Below are positions 26,800 through 36,543 of a stretch of 64,000 bases of DNA, in pieces (the stretch's first letter is position 1; every line of letters begins with the position of its first letter). The notes under the pieces are model-generated. The model saw nothing but the letters and a program-made list of their open reading frames with translations. It did no database searches and was not told the origin of the DNA. Origin of the DNA: G963665005 sp963665005 (lineage in GTDB: Bacteria; Bacillota; Clostridia; Christensenellales; SZUA-584); NCBI GenBank assembly GCA_963665005.2, contig CAXXTQ010000002.1:1-64000 (forward strand), given 5' to 3'. A program made the translations under genes and the position numbers.

Positions 26800-27024
26800 T
26801 CAGCGCATAAATTCATACATATCATCGGCTTTTTCGCTGACGAATTTCTGCATGTCAATCACCGCCTGATTATATATTCCAGGCCCTATTTTCTCTAGTA
26901 TAAAATCGAGTATCAGTTTGCTTTGCAGCTCTCCTATAGACTCGTCCCTTTCGCACTCAAAATAATTTTTTAGTTCCTGCGTCGCCGCATCGTATCGCTC
27001 TTTATCTAGTTCAATCTTGCTCAT
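26800..27024 (-). CDS. DUF2164-family small protein
   Basis: About 74 residues, starting MSKIELDKERYDAATQELKN, a compact acidic helical protein of the DUF2164 family. The function of the family is unknown. The start was placed at MSKIE, where GGAG lies six bases upstream; an ATG four codons earlier overlaps that site. It is 21 bases upstream of the Bce-like regulator on the same strand and may be co-transcribed with it. Confidence 0.72.
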   Translation of the reverse strand: MSKIELDKERYDAATQELKNYFECERDESIGELQSKLILDFILEKIGPGIYNQAVIDMQKFVSEKADDMYEFMR

Positions 27025-27103
27025 ATTATACTCCAAATTTTTTTGATTTGTCTTTATTATACTATATATTTCCTTATGGTTCCTCTATCTTTTTATATAA
27101 AAA

Positions 27104-27124
27104 AGAACGCTCATTAAACGTTCT
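27104..27124 (-). terminator. terminator downstream of typA
   Basis: AGAACG and CGTTCT pair around a nine-base loop and are followed on the minus strand by six T residues. It lies 55 bases after the typA stop. Confidence 0.6.
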
Positions 27125-27178
27125 CTTAGAATGTGCCATTTTGAATGAACGAAGCGAATGAAGAATCTTTCGCATTTA

Positions 27179-28987
27179 TTATTTTTGCGACTTGGCTCTG
27201 TCCGTTTTTCCGAGCACTGCTTTTCGCAAGCGTATGCTCATTGGCGTAACCTCTACAAGCTCGTCATCGGCGATAAACTCAAGTGATTGCTCTAAGCTAA
27301 GCACGGCAGCAGGCGTTAATTTCAGCGCTTCGTCAGAGCCCGAAGCCCTGGTGTTCGTAAGCTGTTTTTTCTTGCAAACGTTTATCACGATATCTTCCGC
27401 GCGCGCGTTCTCTCCGACTATCATTCCTTCGTATACTTTTGTTCCTGCGCCTATAAATAGCCGCCCTCTCTCCTGTGCATTAAAAAGCCCGTATGCTGTG
27501 CTTTCTCCGAGCTCATGCGAAATTATAGACCCTCTCTGGCGCTCGGGGATATCGCCCGCGTAGTCGCGGTAACCACAGAAAATATGATTGAGTATACCAT
27601 TTCCTTTTGTGTCCGTCATAAACTCGTTTCTATAGCCTATAAGCCCCCTTGCCGGTATCTTGAACTCAAGCCTTGTGCTTGCCCCTTCTGTGCTCATATC
27701 GACAAGCGACGCTTTTCTCGTATTAAGCTTATCTATTACTACTCCTGTGTATTCGCCCGGAACATCTATCATCAAAAGCTCGAAAGGCTCCTGCCTTCTT
27801 CCTTTTTCCTCTTTGAATATAACGCGCGGCCGAGATACCGCAAACTCGTAGCCTTCTCTTCTCATTGTCTCTATCAAAATAGACAGATGAAGCTCTCCTC
27901 TTCCCGATACTTTAAAAGAATCGGTAGACTCCGTTTCCTCTACCCTTAAGCTGACGTTTGTCTCAAGCTCCCGCGTGAGCCTCTCTTTTATATTTCGCGT
28001 TGTTACGTATTTGCCTTCTTTTCCGGCAAAAGGGCTGTTGTTTACTATAAACTGCATAGATACTGTAGGTTCGTCTATTTTTACAAACGGCAGCGGCTCT
28101 ATACATTCGGGATCGCAGACAGTTTCGCCTATGTTTATTCCCGGTATGCCAGCTATAGCGATTATGTCGCCAAATCTGGCGCTGTCCGTTTCTGTTCTTG
28201 TAAGCCCCGAAAACTCAAAAAGCTTTGTTATTTTAACGTTTTGCGAACTGCCGTCGTCTTTGCACAGCACAGCCGGCATACCTCTTTTCGCCATACCGCG
28301 CTCTACCCTGCCTATACCTATTCTTCCGAGATATTCATCGTAGTCTATGTTGCTTATAAGTATCTGGAGATTTCCGTCTTTATCGCCCTTTGGCGCGGGC
28401 ACATGTTCTAAAATTGCCTCAAACAGCACGGACATATCTTTTTGCTGCCCACCCGGCACGAGCGACGCTGTTCCCTCTTTTGCCGAAGTATAAATCACGG
28501 GAAAATCAAGCTGGTCATCCTGCGCGTCAAGCGCTATAAATAAATCGATAATACCGTCAACAACTCTTTCGGGGTCTGCGCCCGGCCTGTCTATCTTGTT
28601 TACCACAGCCATCACATGCTTTTTTAGTGCAAGCGCTTTTTTTAGTACAAAACGCGTTTGGGGCATACACCCCTCAAAAGCATCCACGAGCAAAAGCACG
28701 CTGTCTACCATGGTCAGCACGCGCTCTACCTCTCCGCCAAAATCGGCGTGCCCGGGGGTATCAACTATGTTTATCTTTATTCCTTTATATTCAACGGCGG
28801 TGTTTTTAGAGAGTATGGTTATTCCCCGCTCCTGCTCTAAGTCTCCCGAATCCATTACTCTTTCGCGTACCGTCTCGTTTGTACGAAATGTCCCCGACTG
28901 CCTAAGCATCTGGTCGACAAGCGTCGTCTTGCCGTGGTCGACATGCGCGACAATCGCTATATTTCGAATTTTATCCTGTGTTTGCAT
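27179..28987 (-). CDS. typA: ribosome-associated GTPase TypA/BipA
   Basis: 602 residues, the usual length for BipA. G1 AHVDHGKTTLVDQML and G3 DTPGHADFGGEVERV are at the N-terminus with NKIDRPGA as G4; these are the translational GTPase motifs. The EF-G-like domains III and V and the BipA-specific C-terminal domain (containing NVCKKKQLTNTRASGSDEAL) follow. It binds the 70S ribosome and aids 50S assembly and stress adaptation. It is monocistronic, with its own terminator. Confidence 0.95.
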   Translation of the reverse strand: MQTQDKIRNIAIVAHVDHGKTTLVDQMLRQSGTFRTNETVRERVMDSGDLEQERGITILSKNTAVEYKGIKINIVDTPGHADFGGEVERVLTMVDSVLLLVDAFEGCMPQTRFVLKKALALKKHVMAVVNKIDRPGADPERVVDGIIDLFIALDAQDDQLDFPVIYTSAKEGTASLVPGGQQKDMSVLFEAILEHVPAPKGDKDGNLQILISNIDYDEYLGRIGIGRVERGMAKRGMPAVLCKDDGSSQNVKITKLFEFSGLTRTETDSARFGDIIAIAGIPGINIGETVCDPECIEPLPFVKIDEPTVSMQFIVNNSPFAGKEGKYVTTRNIKERLTRELETNVSLRVEETESTDSFKVSGRGELHLSILIETMRREGYEFAVSRPRVIFKEEKGRRQEPFELLMIDVPGEYTGVVIDKLNTRKASLVDMSTEGASTRLEFKIPARGLIGYRNEFMTDTKGNGILNHIFCGYRDYAGDIPERQRGSIISHELGESTAYGLFNAQERGRLFIGAGTKVYEGMIVGENARAEDIVINVCKKKQLTNTRASGSDEALKLTPAAVLSLEQSLEFIADDELVEVTPMSIRLRKAVLGKTDRAKSQK

Positions 28988-29118
28988 AATAACCTCTTAT
29001 GTTAATTTTTTTCAGCCGCACATGATTATATGCCTTTATTACCTATAATACAAGGTGTTTTATAAGAAATGCATCCAAAATTTTTATATCCAGGCAGTTG
29101 ATTGATAAGGCACATAAA

Positions 29119-29150
29119 TAAAATGAAGAGCTGCGAGCCTCTCGTCATTC
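29119..29150 (-). terminator. possible terminator downstream of sbcC
   Basis: An imperfect stem (ATGA..GAG / CTC..TCAT) directly after the sbcC stop, followed on the minus strand by TTTTATTTAT. Pairing is weak, so this is tentative. Confidence 0.3.
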
Positions 29151-29155
29151 ACTTT

Positions 29156-32119
29156 TTATCCAACAGTCACTCCCGGACCCGAGAGAGTGCTCTTTCCGCC
29201 CGACAGTTTGTCTACCTGAACTTTTACGTTTATTCTCTCTTTTAGCGCGCCGACGTGTGATATAACGCCGACAAGCTTATTCTCGCGATTGCCAAGCGAC
29301 GAGAGCGTCTGAAGCGCGGCTTCGAGATAATCTTCATCGAGCGAGGCAAACCCTTCGTCTATAAAAAGCGAATCTATACGAGTTTTGTTAGACGACATCT
29401 CTGAAAGCCCGAGCGCTAATGCCATAGATACTATAAAGCTTTCTCCTCCTGAAAGATTGCTTACAGGGCGTATATCGCCCGCCTGATAATTATCTAGCAC
29501 GCTTATCTCGAGCGGCTTTGCGATGTTGCCTGAATCGCGCATTAGCAGATACCTGTCGCTCATTTTCATAAGGTTCGCGTTAGCATACTGTAATAGAACT
29601 TCAAATGTGATACCCTGCGCCATACGGCTGAATTTGTCACCCGTTGCCGAGCCTATAAGCGCATTGAGCCTGCTCCATTTCTCGTAAGCTTTTTTTAGCT
29701 GCTTTTCCTGGCTGCGCAAGTCTTTAAGCTGTTTTTTACGCTGATCGTTTGTTTCAAGCTGCTCCGCGACTCTGCCTTTTCTCTCCGTCTGTTTTGCCGA
29801 CAACGCCCGCAGAGCGTTTGCCATACTGTTTATATCGCCGATGTTTCGCCCTGCGTCTTTTGAAACCTTTTGCGATAAATCGCAAATATCAGCAAATAAT
29901 CCTCTTATTTCATCATCGCCGAAAACAGGCTCTGAACACATTTTATCCGCATTTTCCACAGCCTGCTTATACGCTTGCCCAAGCTTAATGTTCTGCTTCT
30001 CAATTTCTTTTTTTGTGCGCTCGATATCGTTTATATTCTGCTGTGCGTCGCTTTTTGCTTTTTGGCTTTTTTCACGGCACTCTTCTAAAACTTTCTGCGC
30101 TTCTTCAAGCAGCTTTTCCGCCATCTGCTCTTCTTTATCCGCCTGTCTTTGCCCGAAAATCTTTATGCGCTCCTGTACGTTTTTACCAAGCTCTTTTTGT
30201 GCTTTTTCTTTTGCTTCCTGCCTTTTTTCGTTGCGCAGCTGCGTATCTTTTATCGTCTGCTTATTGTTGTCTATTATAAGCACGTCTTTATCCACTTCGC
30301 CGAGCTGCCTTGTGAATCTTGATACCTCGCCGCTGGCGGCGCTGTGCTCTTTTAGAAGCTCAGAATATTTTCGCATTATAACCTTCGCTTCATCTATCAG
30401 CTCTTCTATCTTTTTTTCGGCCGTGTCATCTATAAAATCAACGCCCGTATCTTCAAGCCTTGCGCCTATCCCCGCCAGCCTTACTTTATTCTCATTGATA
30501 ACAGCGGTTTTTTCTTTGACCAGTTTATCTTCGGCGGCAAGGCTGCTTTTTATATCTATAATATCCCGCTTTGTTTTTTCTATCTCTTTTAAAAGCAGAG
30601 TTTTTTGCTCGTTTATATATTGTAAGTTTTTTTCGGCTTGCTCTGCATCAATGCCCGGATGATGCAAAGCGCCGCAAAGCGGGCATGGTTTTCCGTCCTC
30701 TAATTTGCTGCGCTCCTGCCCAAACTTTTCTTCGAGCCTTGCGAGCAAAAGTTTTTCCTGCATCTCTTCATTTTTAGCTTTTTGCTCTTTTTCTTTTTCC
30801 TCAAGCTTTTCCGCTTTTTTATAAAGCTCTGACTGCCGAATTTCAGACAACAAAACGGCTCTTTGCGACTGCGCTATAGGCAAAGCGATTTCGAGCAGGT
30901 CTGCCCTTGCCTGCCAGTATTTTTCATCTTTTCCTGCAAGAGTTTTTTCTATCTTGCCGCGCATATTTTTTTCTTTGTCAGTCGCGCCTTTTAAATCCGC
31001 CTTGGCTTCCGCGCGTATTATATCGGCCGCATCGTGTGTCTCATACAAGCTTTTTAGTTTTGCGTTGTCCGCGCCGGGCAGGTACTTTTTAAAAAGATTA
31101 AGAATTACCGATTTATATTCGCGTATCTTTTTTTCATCGCCGTCTATCTCGCTTTCTATTCTTTTAATATTGTTTTTTTCCACTGCTATTTTATTGTCGA
31201 GTTCCCTGACTGTTTTAAGCGTTTTTTGCAGATCTGACTGCTGCTGTTTTGTCTTTTGCTCATTTATTTTGGCCGTTTCAAATTTCTTATTTTGCTCTAA
31301 AAGCTCTTGTTCAAGCCGCTTTTTTTCTTTCTCGTATACTTCAAGAGACTCTTGCAGCTCTGCTGCTTTTTTTATTGACTCCGCGCAAAACACAAACCTT
31401 TCGCCAAGCTCGCTGTATTCGGCAATCGCGCCGCCAAGCTGCTTAGCCTCATTTTCGAGCTCTTTTTGGCGGACATCATCAAGCACATTAACCGCGTCTA
31501 TCTTAGTTCTTATCTCAAAAAGCCCCGCTTCGTGTTTCTTTGCTCTTTGATAAACAGCTATAGATATATTGCGGTAGATATCCATATCAGAAATCTGCTC
31601 TAATATTCCCGCCCTCGTATTAGAGTCCGCTTTTAAAAACTCTGTGAACTCAAACTGCGCAAGCATTATAGACCGACGGAACTGGTTATAGTCTAGCCCA
31701 GTTATTTCGGTGATTTTCGCATTTACCTCTTTTATCATACTGGCAATGATACTTCCCGTGCCGTCCTGCCCGTATTCAATAACCTCTCTTTTTACCTGGC
31801 GAAAAGGGTTTTGCCCCTTTGCCCTCGCGTGAGAAAATACCGCTTTATATTTTTTGCCTCTCGACCAGAAAGTAACCTCTGCGCCGCATTCGCTTTCCGC
31901 TTTTGTCATTATCTCGTTTTGCGTTTCGCTAATCATATTTATACGCGGCGTTTTTCCGTACAACGCCAGGCATATGGCATCGAATATGGTGCTTTTTCCG
32001 GCGCCCGAAGGCCCAACTATCGCGAAAAGCCCTTCTGCGTAATCGCTTTGCGTAAAATCTATCTCGAAAGTTCCGGCAAGAGAATTTATATTGTGAATGA
32101 GCACCTTTTCTATTCGCAT
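29156..32119 (-). CDS. sbcC: exonuclease subunit SbcC
   Basis: 987 residues of the SMC/Rad50 type. Walker A GPSGAGKSTIFDAICLALYG is at the N-terminus. Two long coiled-coil arms meet at the zinc hook CPLCG (about residue 480). The C-terminal lobe has LSGGESFIVSMALALG and Walker B LFIDEGFASLDED. With SbcD it forms the Mre11-Rad50-like nuclease that opens DNA hairpins and processes double-strand ends. Its start overlaps the sbcD stop by ten bases. Confidence 0.95.
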   Translation of the reverse strand: MRIEKVLIHNINSLAGTFEIDFTQSDYAEGLFAIVGPSGAGKSTIFDAICLALYGKTPRINMISETQNEIMTKAESECGAEVTFWSRGKKYKAVFSHARAKGQNPFRQVKREVIEYGQDGTGSIIASMIKEVNAKITEITGLDYNQFRRSIMLAQFEFTEFLKADSNTRAGILEQISDMDIYRNISIAVYQRAKKHEAGLFEIRTKIDAVNVLDDVRQKELENEAKQLGGAIAEYSELGERFVFCAESIKKAAELQESLEVYEKEKKRLEQELLEQNKKFETAKINEQKTKQQQSDLQKTLKTVRELDNKIAVEKNNIKRIESEIDGDEKKIREYKSVILNLFKKYLPGADNAKLKSLYETHDAADIIRAEAKADLKGATDKEKNMRGKIEKTLAGKDEKYWQARADLLEIALPIAQSQRAVLLSEIRQSELYKKAEKLEEKEKEQKAKNEEMQEKLLLARLEEKFGQERSKLEDGKPCPLCGALHHPGIDAEQAEKNLQYINEQKTLLLKEIEKTKRDIIDIKSSLAAEDKLVKEKTAVINENKVRLAGIGARLEDTGVDFIDDTAEKKIEELIDEAKVIMRKYSELLKEHSAASGEVSRFTRQLGEVDKDVLIIDNNKQTIKDTQLRNEKRQEAKEKAQKELGKNVQERIKIFGQRQADKEEQMAEKLLEEAQKVLEECREKSQKAKSDAQQNINDIERTKKEIEKQNIKLGQAYKQAVENADKMCSEPVFGDDEIRGLFADICDLSQKVSKDAGRNIGDINSMANALRALSAKQTERKGRVAEQLETNDQRKKQLKDLRSQEKQLKKAYEKWSRLNALIGSATGDKFSRMAQGITFEVLLQYANANLMKMSDRYLLMRDSGNIAKPLEISVLDNYQAGDIRPVSNLSGGESFIVSMALALGLSEMSSNKTRIDSLFIDEGFASLDEDYLEAALQTLSSLGNRENKLVGVISHVGALKERINVKVQVDKLSGGKSTLSGPGVTVG

Positions 32120-33315
32120 GATTGGGCCTCCTCAACTTCCGCCGCGATTTCATTAAAGCATTCTATAAGCTCTCCTTTATGCTCTTCGCTGTACGAATTG
32201 GCCTCAATACACTTTAAAAAAACGTCCTGCACTTTCATGCTTTCAAGAGTTTCGCTCGGCTCGGTTGTGAGTATGCTGCCGAGAAGCGCGCTGTTTCTTA
32301 TGCTTAAAACTTCTGCGTTTTTGCCTTTTACCGCCTCGTATATATCCGCCGAAAGCCCCGGGTAAATTTCTTTTCCCGTATATGTTATCTCTATCCAAAC
32401 ATCCTCGTCTGCTGTATCTTTTAAATCGCGCATTATATCAGAATATTCGCCCGAAATAGTTTTCATAGCCTGAAAGGAGGGCACTTTTATTTTCTCAACA
32501 GAAATCCCACCATCCGTATCAATCTCTAAGACGTATTTGCTTTTTTCTGTCTCTGAAAAACTCATAGCAAGAGGCGACCCGCAGTACCTAATATTATCTC
32601 TGCCCATCACTTTTTGTTCGCTGTGTATATGCCCGAGAGCAACATAATCAAAGACTTCCGGGAATATATCCGCGCCCACCTGCCCTAAGCTGCCTACATA
32701 CAAATCTCTTACGCCGTCGCCCTGCCGAACGCTCGCGCCCTGTGCGAACAAATGGCCCGTCGCAATAATCGGCAAACCTATTCCCCATTTTTCTCTTTTT
32801 CGTACCGCTGCGTTTGCAACATCGCTGTATAGCCTTTCGGTCGCCGTCACGATTTTTTCATCGCTGTTTATATTATCGTCCTCAATTTTGACCATCTCGT
32901 TTTTCCTAAGATAAGGCACGGCGCAGCACACCGCCGCTGCCTTGCCGCTGTTATCAGTTAATGGTATAACGTGGTCCTCGGGCTCTCGCGGAAACCCTAT
33001 TACGTGTATATTCAGGCTTTCGAGCACGCCCGCGGGCGCTTCAAGCATACTTGGAGAATCGTGATTGCCCGCTACAATAACAGCATTTTTGCAGTTTGTG
33101 CAAAGCAGAGACTTTAAAAAATCGTAATACAGTTTCTGCGCCCCGCCTCCCGGCACACCGGTATCAAAAATATCGCCCGATACAACAAGCGCTTCGATTT
33201 GCCTTGTTTTAATCTGCTCAATAAACCAGGAGAGAAACTTTTCGTGTTCCTCGTGCCTCTTTTTTGAGTAAAGCGCGTGCCCTATATGCCAGTCGGATGT
33301 ATGTAATATTTTCAT
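32110..33315 (-). CDS. sbcD: exonuclease subunit SbcD
   Basis: About 401 residues. The metallophosphoesterase motifs are all present: HTSDWHIG, SGDIFDTG, AGNHDSPSM, ATGHLF and LGHIHS. It is the nuclease subunit of SbcCD. The start was set at MKILHTSDWH, preceded by GGAGG at good spacing; the frame stays open 27 codons further upstream without a site. It is co-transcribed with sbcC. Confidence 0.94.
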   Translation of the reverse strand: MKILHTSDWHIGHALYSKKRHEEHEKFLSWFIEQIKTRQIEALVVSGDIFDTGVPGGGAQKLYYDFLKSLLCTNCKNAVIVAGNHDSPSMLEAPAGVLESLNIHVIGFPREPEDHVIPLTDNSGKAAAVCCAVPYLRKNEMVKIEDDNINSDEKIVTATERLYSDVANAAVRKREKWGIGLPIIATGHLFAQGASVRQGDGVRDLYVGSLGQVGADIFPEVFDYVALGHIHSEQKVMGRDNIRYCGSPLAMSFSETEKSKYVLEIDTDGGISVEKIKVPSFQAMKTISGEYSDIMRDLKDTADEDVWIEITYTGKEIYPGLSADIYEAVKGKNAEVLSIRNSALLGSILTTEPSETLESMKVQDVFLKCIEANSYSEEHKGELIECFNEIAAEVEEAQSCE

Positions 33316-33430
33316 AGGCGCCTCCGAATTTCCTTGAAATGCTATCGAAAATGGTGTCGATTCTTGCTGCCGCAAATTTCTAATTAATTGTATCATGCGC
33401 CCTGTGTGTTTTCAATGTAACCATAAAAAT

Positions 33431-33457
33431 AGGATGCGCCTTACTAAGACACATCCT
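33431..33457 (-). terminator. terminator downstream of dapL
   Basis: AGGATGTGTC and GGCGCATCCT pair (with G-T pairs) around a seven-base loop, followed on the minus strand by ATTTTTAT. It lies 24 bases after the dapL stop. Confidence 0.5.
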
Positions 33458-33480
33458 GAAAATGCGTTTGTTATAAAAAA

Positions 33481-34698
33481 CTATATCTTAAGCGCGGCAA
33501 ACCTCTCCATAGCTTTTACCGTGTTCTCTCTTGTGTTAAAAGCGGTCAGCCTAAAATACCCTTCGCCCGCGTTTCCAAAGCCCGCGCCCGGTGTTCCTGC
33601 AACGTTCGCTTCTTTTAGCAGCTTATCAAAGAAATCCCACGAAGGCATACCGCCCGGAGTTTTGAGCCAAATGTACGGTGCGTTTATTCCGCCGAAACAT
33701 TCTATGCCAAGCGATGATAAACCGTCGAGTATCACCTTAGCGTTTCCAAGATAATAATCTATGATTTCTTTAATCTGTTTCTTGCCGTCCGGCGAATAAC
33801 AGGCAAGCGCACCCTTTTGGGTGATATACGGTACACCGTTGAATTTTGTTGTGTGCCGCCGGTTCCACATGGAGTTCAGCGACTGCGTCTCGCCGTCGCT
33901 GTTTATGCCGAAAAGCGTTTTCGGCACCACAGTATACGCGCACCTTGTGCCCGTGAACCCTGCCGTTTTAGAAAAGCTTCTGAACTCTATAGCGACCTGT
34001 TTTGCGCCGTCTATCTCGTAAATGCTGTGCGGAACATCGTCCTGCCTTATAAACGCTTCGTACGCCGCGTCAAAAAGTATGAGCGCATTATTTGCCTTTG
34101 CGTAATTCACCCACTCTGTCAGTTCATCTTTTGTCAGCACAGTTCCCGTAGGGTTATTGGGGTAACAAAGGTAAATGATGTCCACATTGCCAGAAGGCAG
34201 CGCCGGTTTAAAACTATTCCCTGCGCTTGCCGTAAGGTAAGTTATATCCGAGTAACCTTTTTTGTTTTCGTCGTATTCGCCCGAACGCCCCGACATCACG
34301 TTTGTATCAACGTACACGGGATATACGGGGTCTTGAACGGCAACGCGGCACATATCGGAAAAAAGCTCGCCTATGTTGCCCGTGTCGCATTTCGCACCGT
34401 CGGAAACGAAAATCTCGTCAGCAGAAATATCAAGGCCGGAGAAATCGTTATCAGCAATCGCCTCGCGCAGCCAGGCGTACCCCTGCTCGGGTCCGTATCC
34501 GTGAAATTTGTCTGCCGTCGCCATATCATCTACCGCGCTTTTCATTGCGTCGGTAATTGCCGGCGGCAGCGGGCACGTAACATCGCCTATGCCGAGCTTT
34601 ATTATATCTTCGCCCTTATGGGCATTTATTCTCTTTGCCATTTCGGAAAAAAGATAACTTCCTCTAAGCCTTTGGTAATTTTCATTGATTAATATCAT
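33481..34698 (-). CDS. dapL: LL-diaminopimelate aminotransferase
   Basis: About 405 residues of fold-type I PLP aminotransferases. Family-specific segments include KLGIGDVTCPLPPAI, FHGYGPEQGYAWLREAIA, CYPNNPTGTV and the PLP-Lys motif FRSFSKTAGFTGTRCAY. It converts tetrahydrodipicolinate directly to LL-diaminopimelate for lysine and peptidoglycan synthesis, a one-step route found in many Clostridia. The start was placed at MILINENYQRLRG, behind GGAGAAGG; the longer frame is not supported. It is 32 bases downstream of the aroE-family gene and co-directional. Confidence 0.95.
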   Translation of the reverse strand: MILINENYQRLRGSYLFSEMAKRINAHKGEDIIKLGIGDVTCPLPPAITDAMKSAVDDMATADKFHGYGPEQGYAWLREAIADNDFSGLDISADEIFVSDGAKCDTGNIGELFSDMCRVAVQDPVYPVYVDTNVMSGRSGEYDENKKGYSDITYLTASAGNSFKPALPSGNVDIIYLCYPNNPTGTVLTKDELTEWVNYAKANNALILFDAAYEAFIRQDDVPHSIYEIDGAKQVAIEFRSFSKTAGFTGTRCAYTVVPKTLFGINSDGETQSLNSMWNRRHTTKFNGVPYITQKGALACYSPDGKKQIKEIIDYYLGNAKVILDGLSSLGIECFGGINAPYIWLKTPGGMPSWDFFDKLLKEANVAGTPGAGFGNAGEGYFRLTAFNTRENTVKAMERFAALKI

Positions 34699-34730
34699 GC
34701 AGTATCCTTCTCCTTCGTATAAAATCTTAT

Positions 34731-35579
34731 TTAAAAAGCTTTTCTTATAGCCTTTTTCATCGCTTCTATAGGCGCATCCATGCCCGTCCATATTTTAAAA
34801 CCAATCGCTCCCTGATACACCAGCATACCCTGCCCACTGATGATTTTTGCCGCGCCGAGTTTTTTTGCCTGCTTTAAAAACGGCGTGTCGGGCGGATTTG
34901 GAATAACGTCGCAGACAACGAGCCTGCCGTTAACACAAGACATATCAATATCGGGCAAACTGGTGTCGGGATAAAGCCCGACAGACGTCGCATTAACCAA
35001 AATATCCGCTTCGGCAGGTTTTTGCGCCCTGCCTGTCCATTGTATAAACTCGGCTTTGCTTCCTGTTTTTTCGTTTACCAGATCGGCAAGCGACTGCCCT
35101 CGCTCTTTGTTTCGATTTATTATATAAATCTTCGCGGCTCCTTCGAGCGCAGTTTCCACAGCTATAGCCCGCGCGGCGCCGCCCGCTCCGAGAAGCGCAA
35201 TGACCGCTCCTTTTATTTGAACTTTCTCTTGCTTAAGTGCGCGCGTAAAGCCCTGTCCGTCTGTGTTATATCCAATAAGCTTTCCGTTATCGTTCTTTAC
35301 CGTATTAACCGCGCCTATGAGCTTTGCGCTTTTATCTATCTCGTCAAGAAAAGGCATGCAGGCGACTTTATGCGGTATGGTCATATTCATGCCTTTAAAG
35401 TTAAGCGCGCGTATGGAAGCAATAGCGTCGCCTAAATCCTCCGGCTTTACGAGCAGGTTAAGATAATGCCAGAAAAGCCCCTTTGCCGCAAACGCCGCGT
35501 CTTGTATTACGACGGTCGGGTTCTCGTCTACAGGATATCCGAACACTCCTACGAGTTCCTGCCTAAAATTTTCTGCCAT
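34731..35579 (-). CDS. shikimate dehydrogenase-family protein (AroE-like, atypical substrate loop)
   Basis: 282 residues with the AroE fold: catalytic Lys in NMTIPHKVA, NTDGQGF, the NADP-binding GAGGAARAI with an NRNKERG basic loop, and C-terminal GMLVYQGAIGF. It should reduce 3-dehydroshikimate or a related keto acid with NADPH. The N-terminal substrate motif, normally HSLSP-x-MHN-x-AF with two Ser contacting the carboxylate, is replaced by GYPVDENPTVVIQDAAF. This places it among the AroE-like paralogues rather than classical AroE, and its substrate may differ. It lies upstream of dapL, probably in one transcript. Confidence 0.8.
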   Translation of the reverse strand: MAENFRQELVGVFGYPVDENPTVVIQDAAFAAKGLFWHYLNLLVKPEDLGDAIASIRALNFKGMNMTIPHKVACMPFLDEIDKSAKLIGAVNTVKNDNGKLIGYNTDGQGFTRALKQEKVQIKGAVIALLGAGGAARAIAVETALEGAAKIYIINRNKERGQSLADLVNEKTGSKAEFIQWTGRAQKPAEADILVNATSVGLYPDTSLPDIDMSCVNGRLVVCDVIPNPPDTPFLKQAKKLGAAKIISGQGMLVYQGAIGFKIWTGMDAPIEAMKKAIRKAF

Positions 35580-35668
35580 AACCTACACTCACCAGCTTTC
35601 CCCATTAAAAAAAACATATGTTAGCCTTATTTTCTGTCTATTATACTACAGCACATAAGGCAGCGGCG

Positions 35669-36337
35669 TCAATACTTATGAGCTTTGTTTGCAGGTATTC
35701 TTATGCATGTTCCCTCAGTAAATTCGCTTGGCCTGACGTTCTCGTTGGCGGCAAGAAGAGCGCTGACTTTTATTCCGAATTTGCCGGCGACGCAAACTAC
35801 ATCTTCTCCTTTTTCTATGGTATAGAGTTCGCCTCCGGCATGCCTTGGCATTTTTCTTTCTATGTTTACTTTCTGCCCCGGTTTTACATCAAGCGGGCTG
35901 ATGCCCGGATTAAGAGCGCAAAACGTCGTAACATCCATATTATATTTTCTTAGCACATCGAAAAGCCCTTCGTTTTCTTTTAGTATATAGCTTTCATCCG
36001 AAGTTTTATGTGAGCCGTGCGGAATAATTATTATCTGCCCGGGAATATAGTACGACGGGTTAAGATAAGGGTTTGCGCCAAGCAGCACATCAAGCGTTAT
36101 GTCATGCCGCTTTGCGATTTTAAAAAGTGTGTCGCCTTTTTTAACCGTGTAAAAAGAACCTCTTGCGCATCCGCCGCATTTACAGGGAATTTTCAGCGCC
36201 GCTCCTTTTGTTATATTACTAATATCATTGCTGTTTTTTATCTCTTTTTCGCTGACCGAAAACTTTTTTGCTATAGACTCAAAAGTTTCGCCCTCCTGAG
36301 CGCAGTAATCAAAATAGCTGTAAGGGCACTGCATCAT
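35669..36337 (-). CDS. protein with four LysM repeats
   Basis: 222 residues made of four LysM modules (roughly residues 9-52, 62-106, 114-158 and 170-216), for example FYTVKKGDTLFKIAKRHDI and YTIEKGEDVVCVAGKFGI. Cys residues (CKCGGC) lie between modules 1 and 2. LysM binds N-acetylglucosamine-containing glycans. No signal peptide or membrane segment is present, so secretion by Sec is unlikely. Such proteins in spore formers are often made in the mother cell and placed on the spore coat or cortex, which is inference here. It is divergent from nadA. Confidence 0.8.
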   Translation of the reverse strand: MMQCPYSYFDYCAQEGETFESIAKKFSVSEKEIKNSNDISNITKGAALKIPCKCGGCARGSFYTVKKGDTLFKIAKRHDITLDVLLGANPYLNPSYYIPGQIIIIPHGSHKTSDESYILKENEGLFDVLRKYNMDVTTFCALNPGISPLDVKPGQKVNIERKMPRHAGGELYTIEKGEDVVCVAGKFGIKVSALLAANENVRPSEFTEGTCIRIPANKAHKY

Positions 36338-36543
36338 TTATCTCGCCTCGCTAAAAAATTTTATTACTATATTTATATTTTGAGCCTTTGCAATTAATGA
36401 CGCGGTTTTAAGGCAGATATAAAATCGCCGTTAAAAAAGAGAATATTAATAAATTGAGTTTGCATTTTACAGAGCTGATTGATAAAATGAGAGTTAATCA
36501 CAAAGTTACAAGTAATTCAATATTCGATAAAGGGCGGCAGAAA

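Noticed and set aside
29841..30662. Long plus-strand frames opposite sbcC (and similar ones opposite dapL and nadC)
   Set aside because: Low-complexity Ser/Phe/Leu-rich or basic shadows of well-supported genes, without ribosome binding sites.
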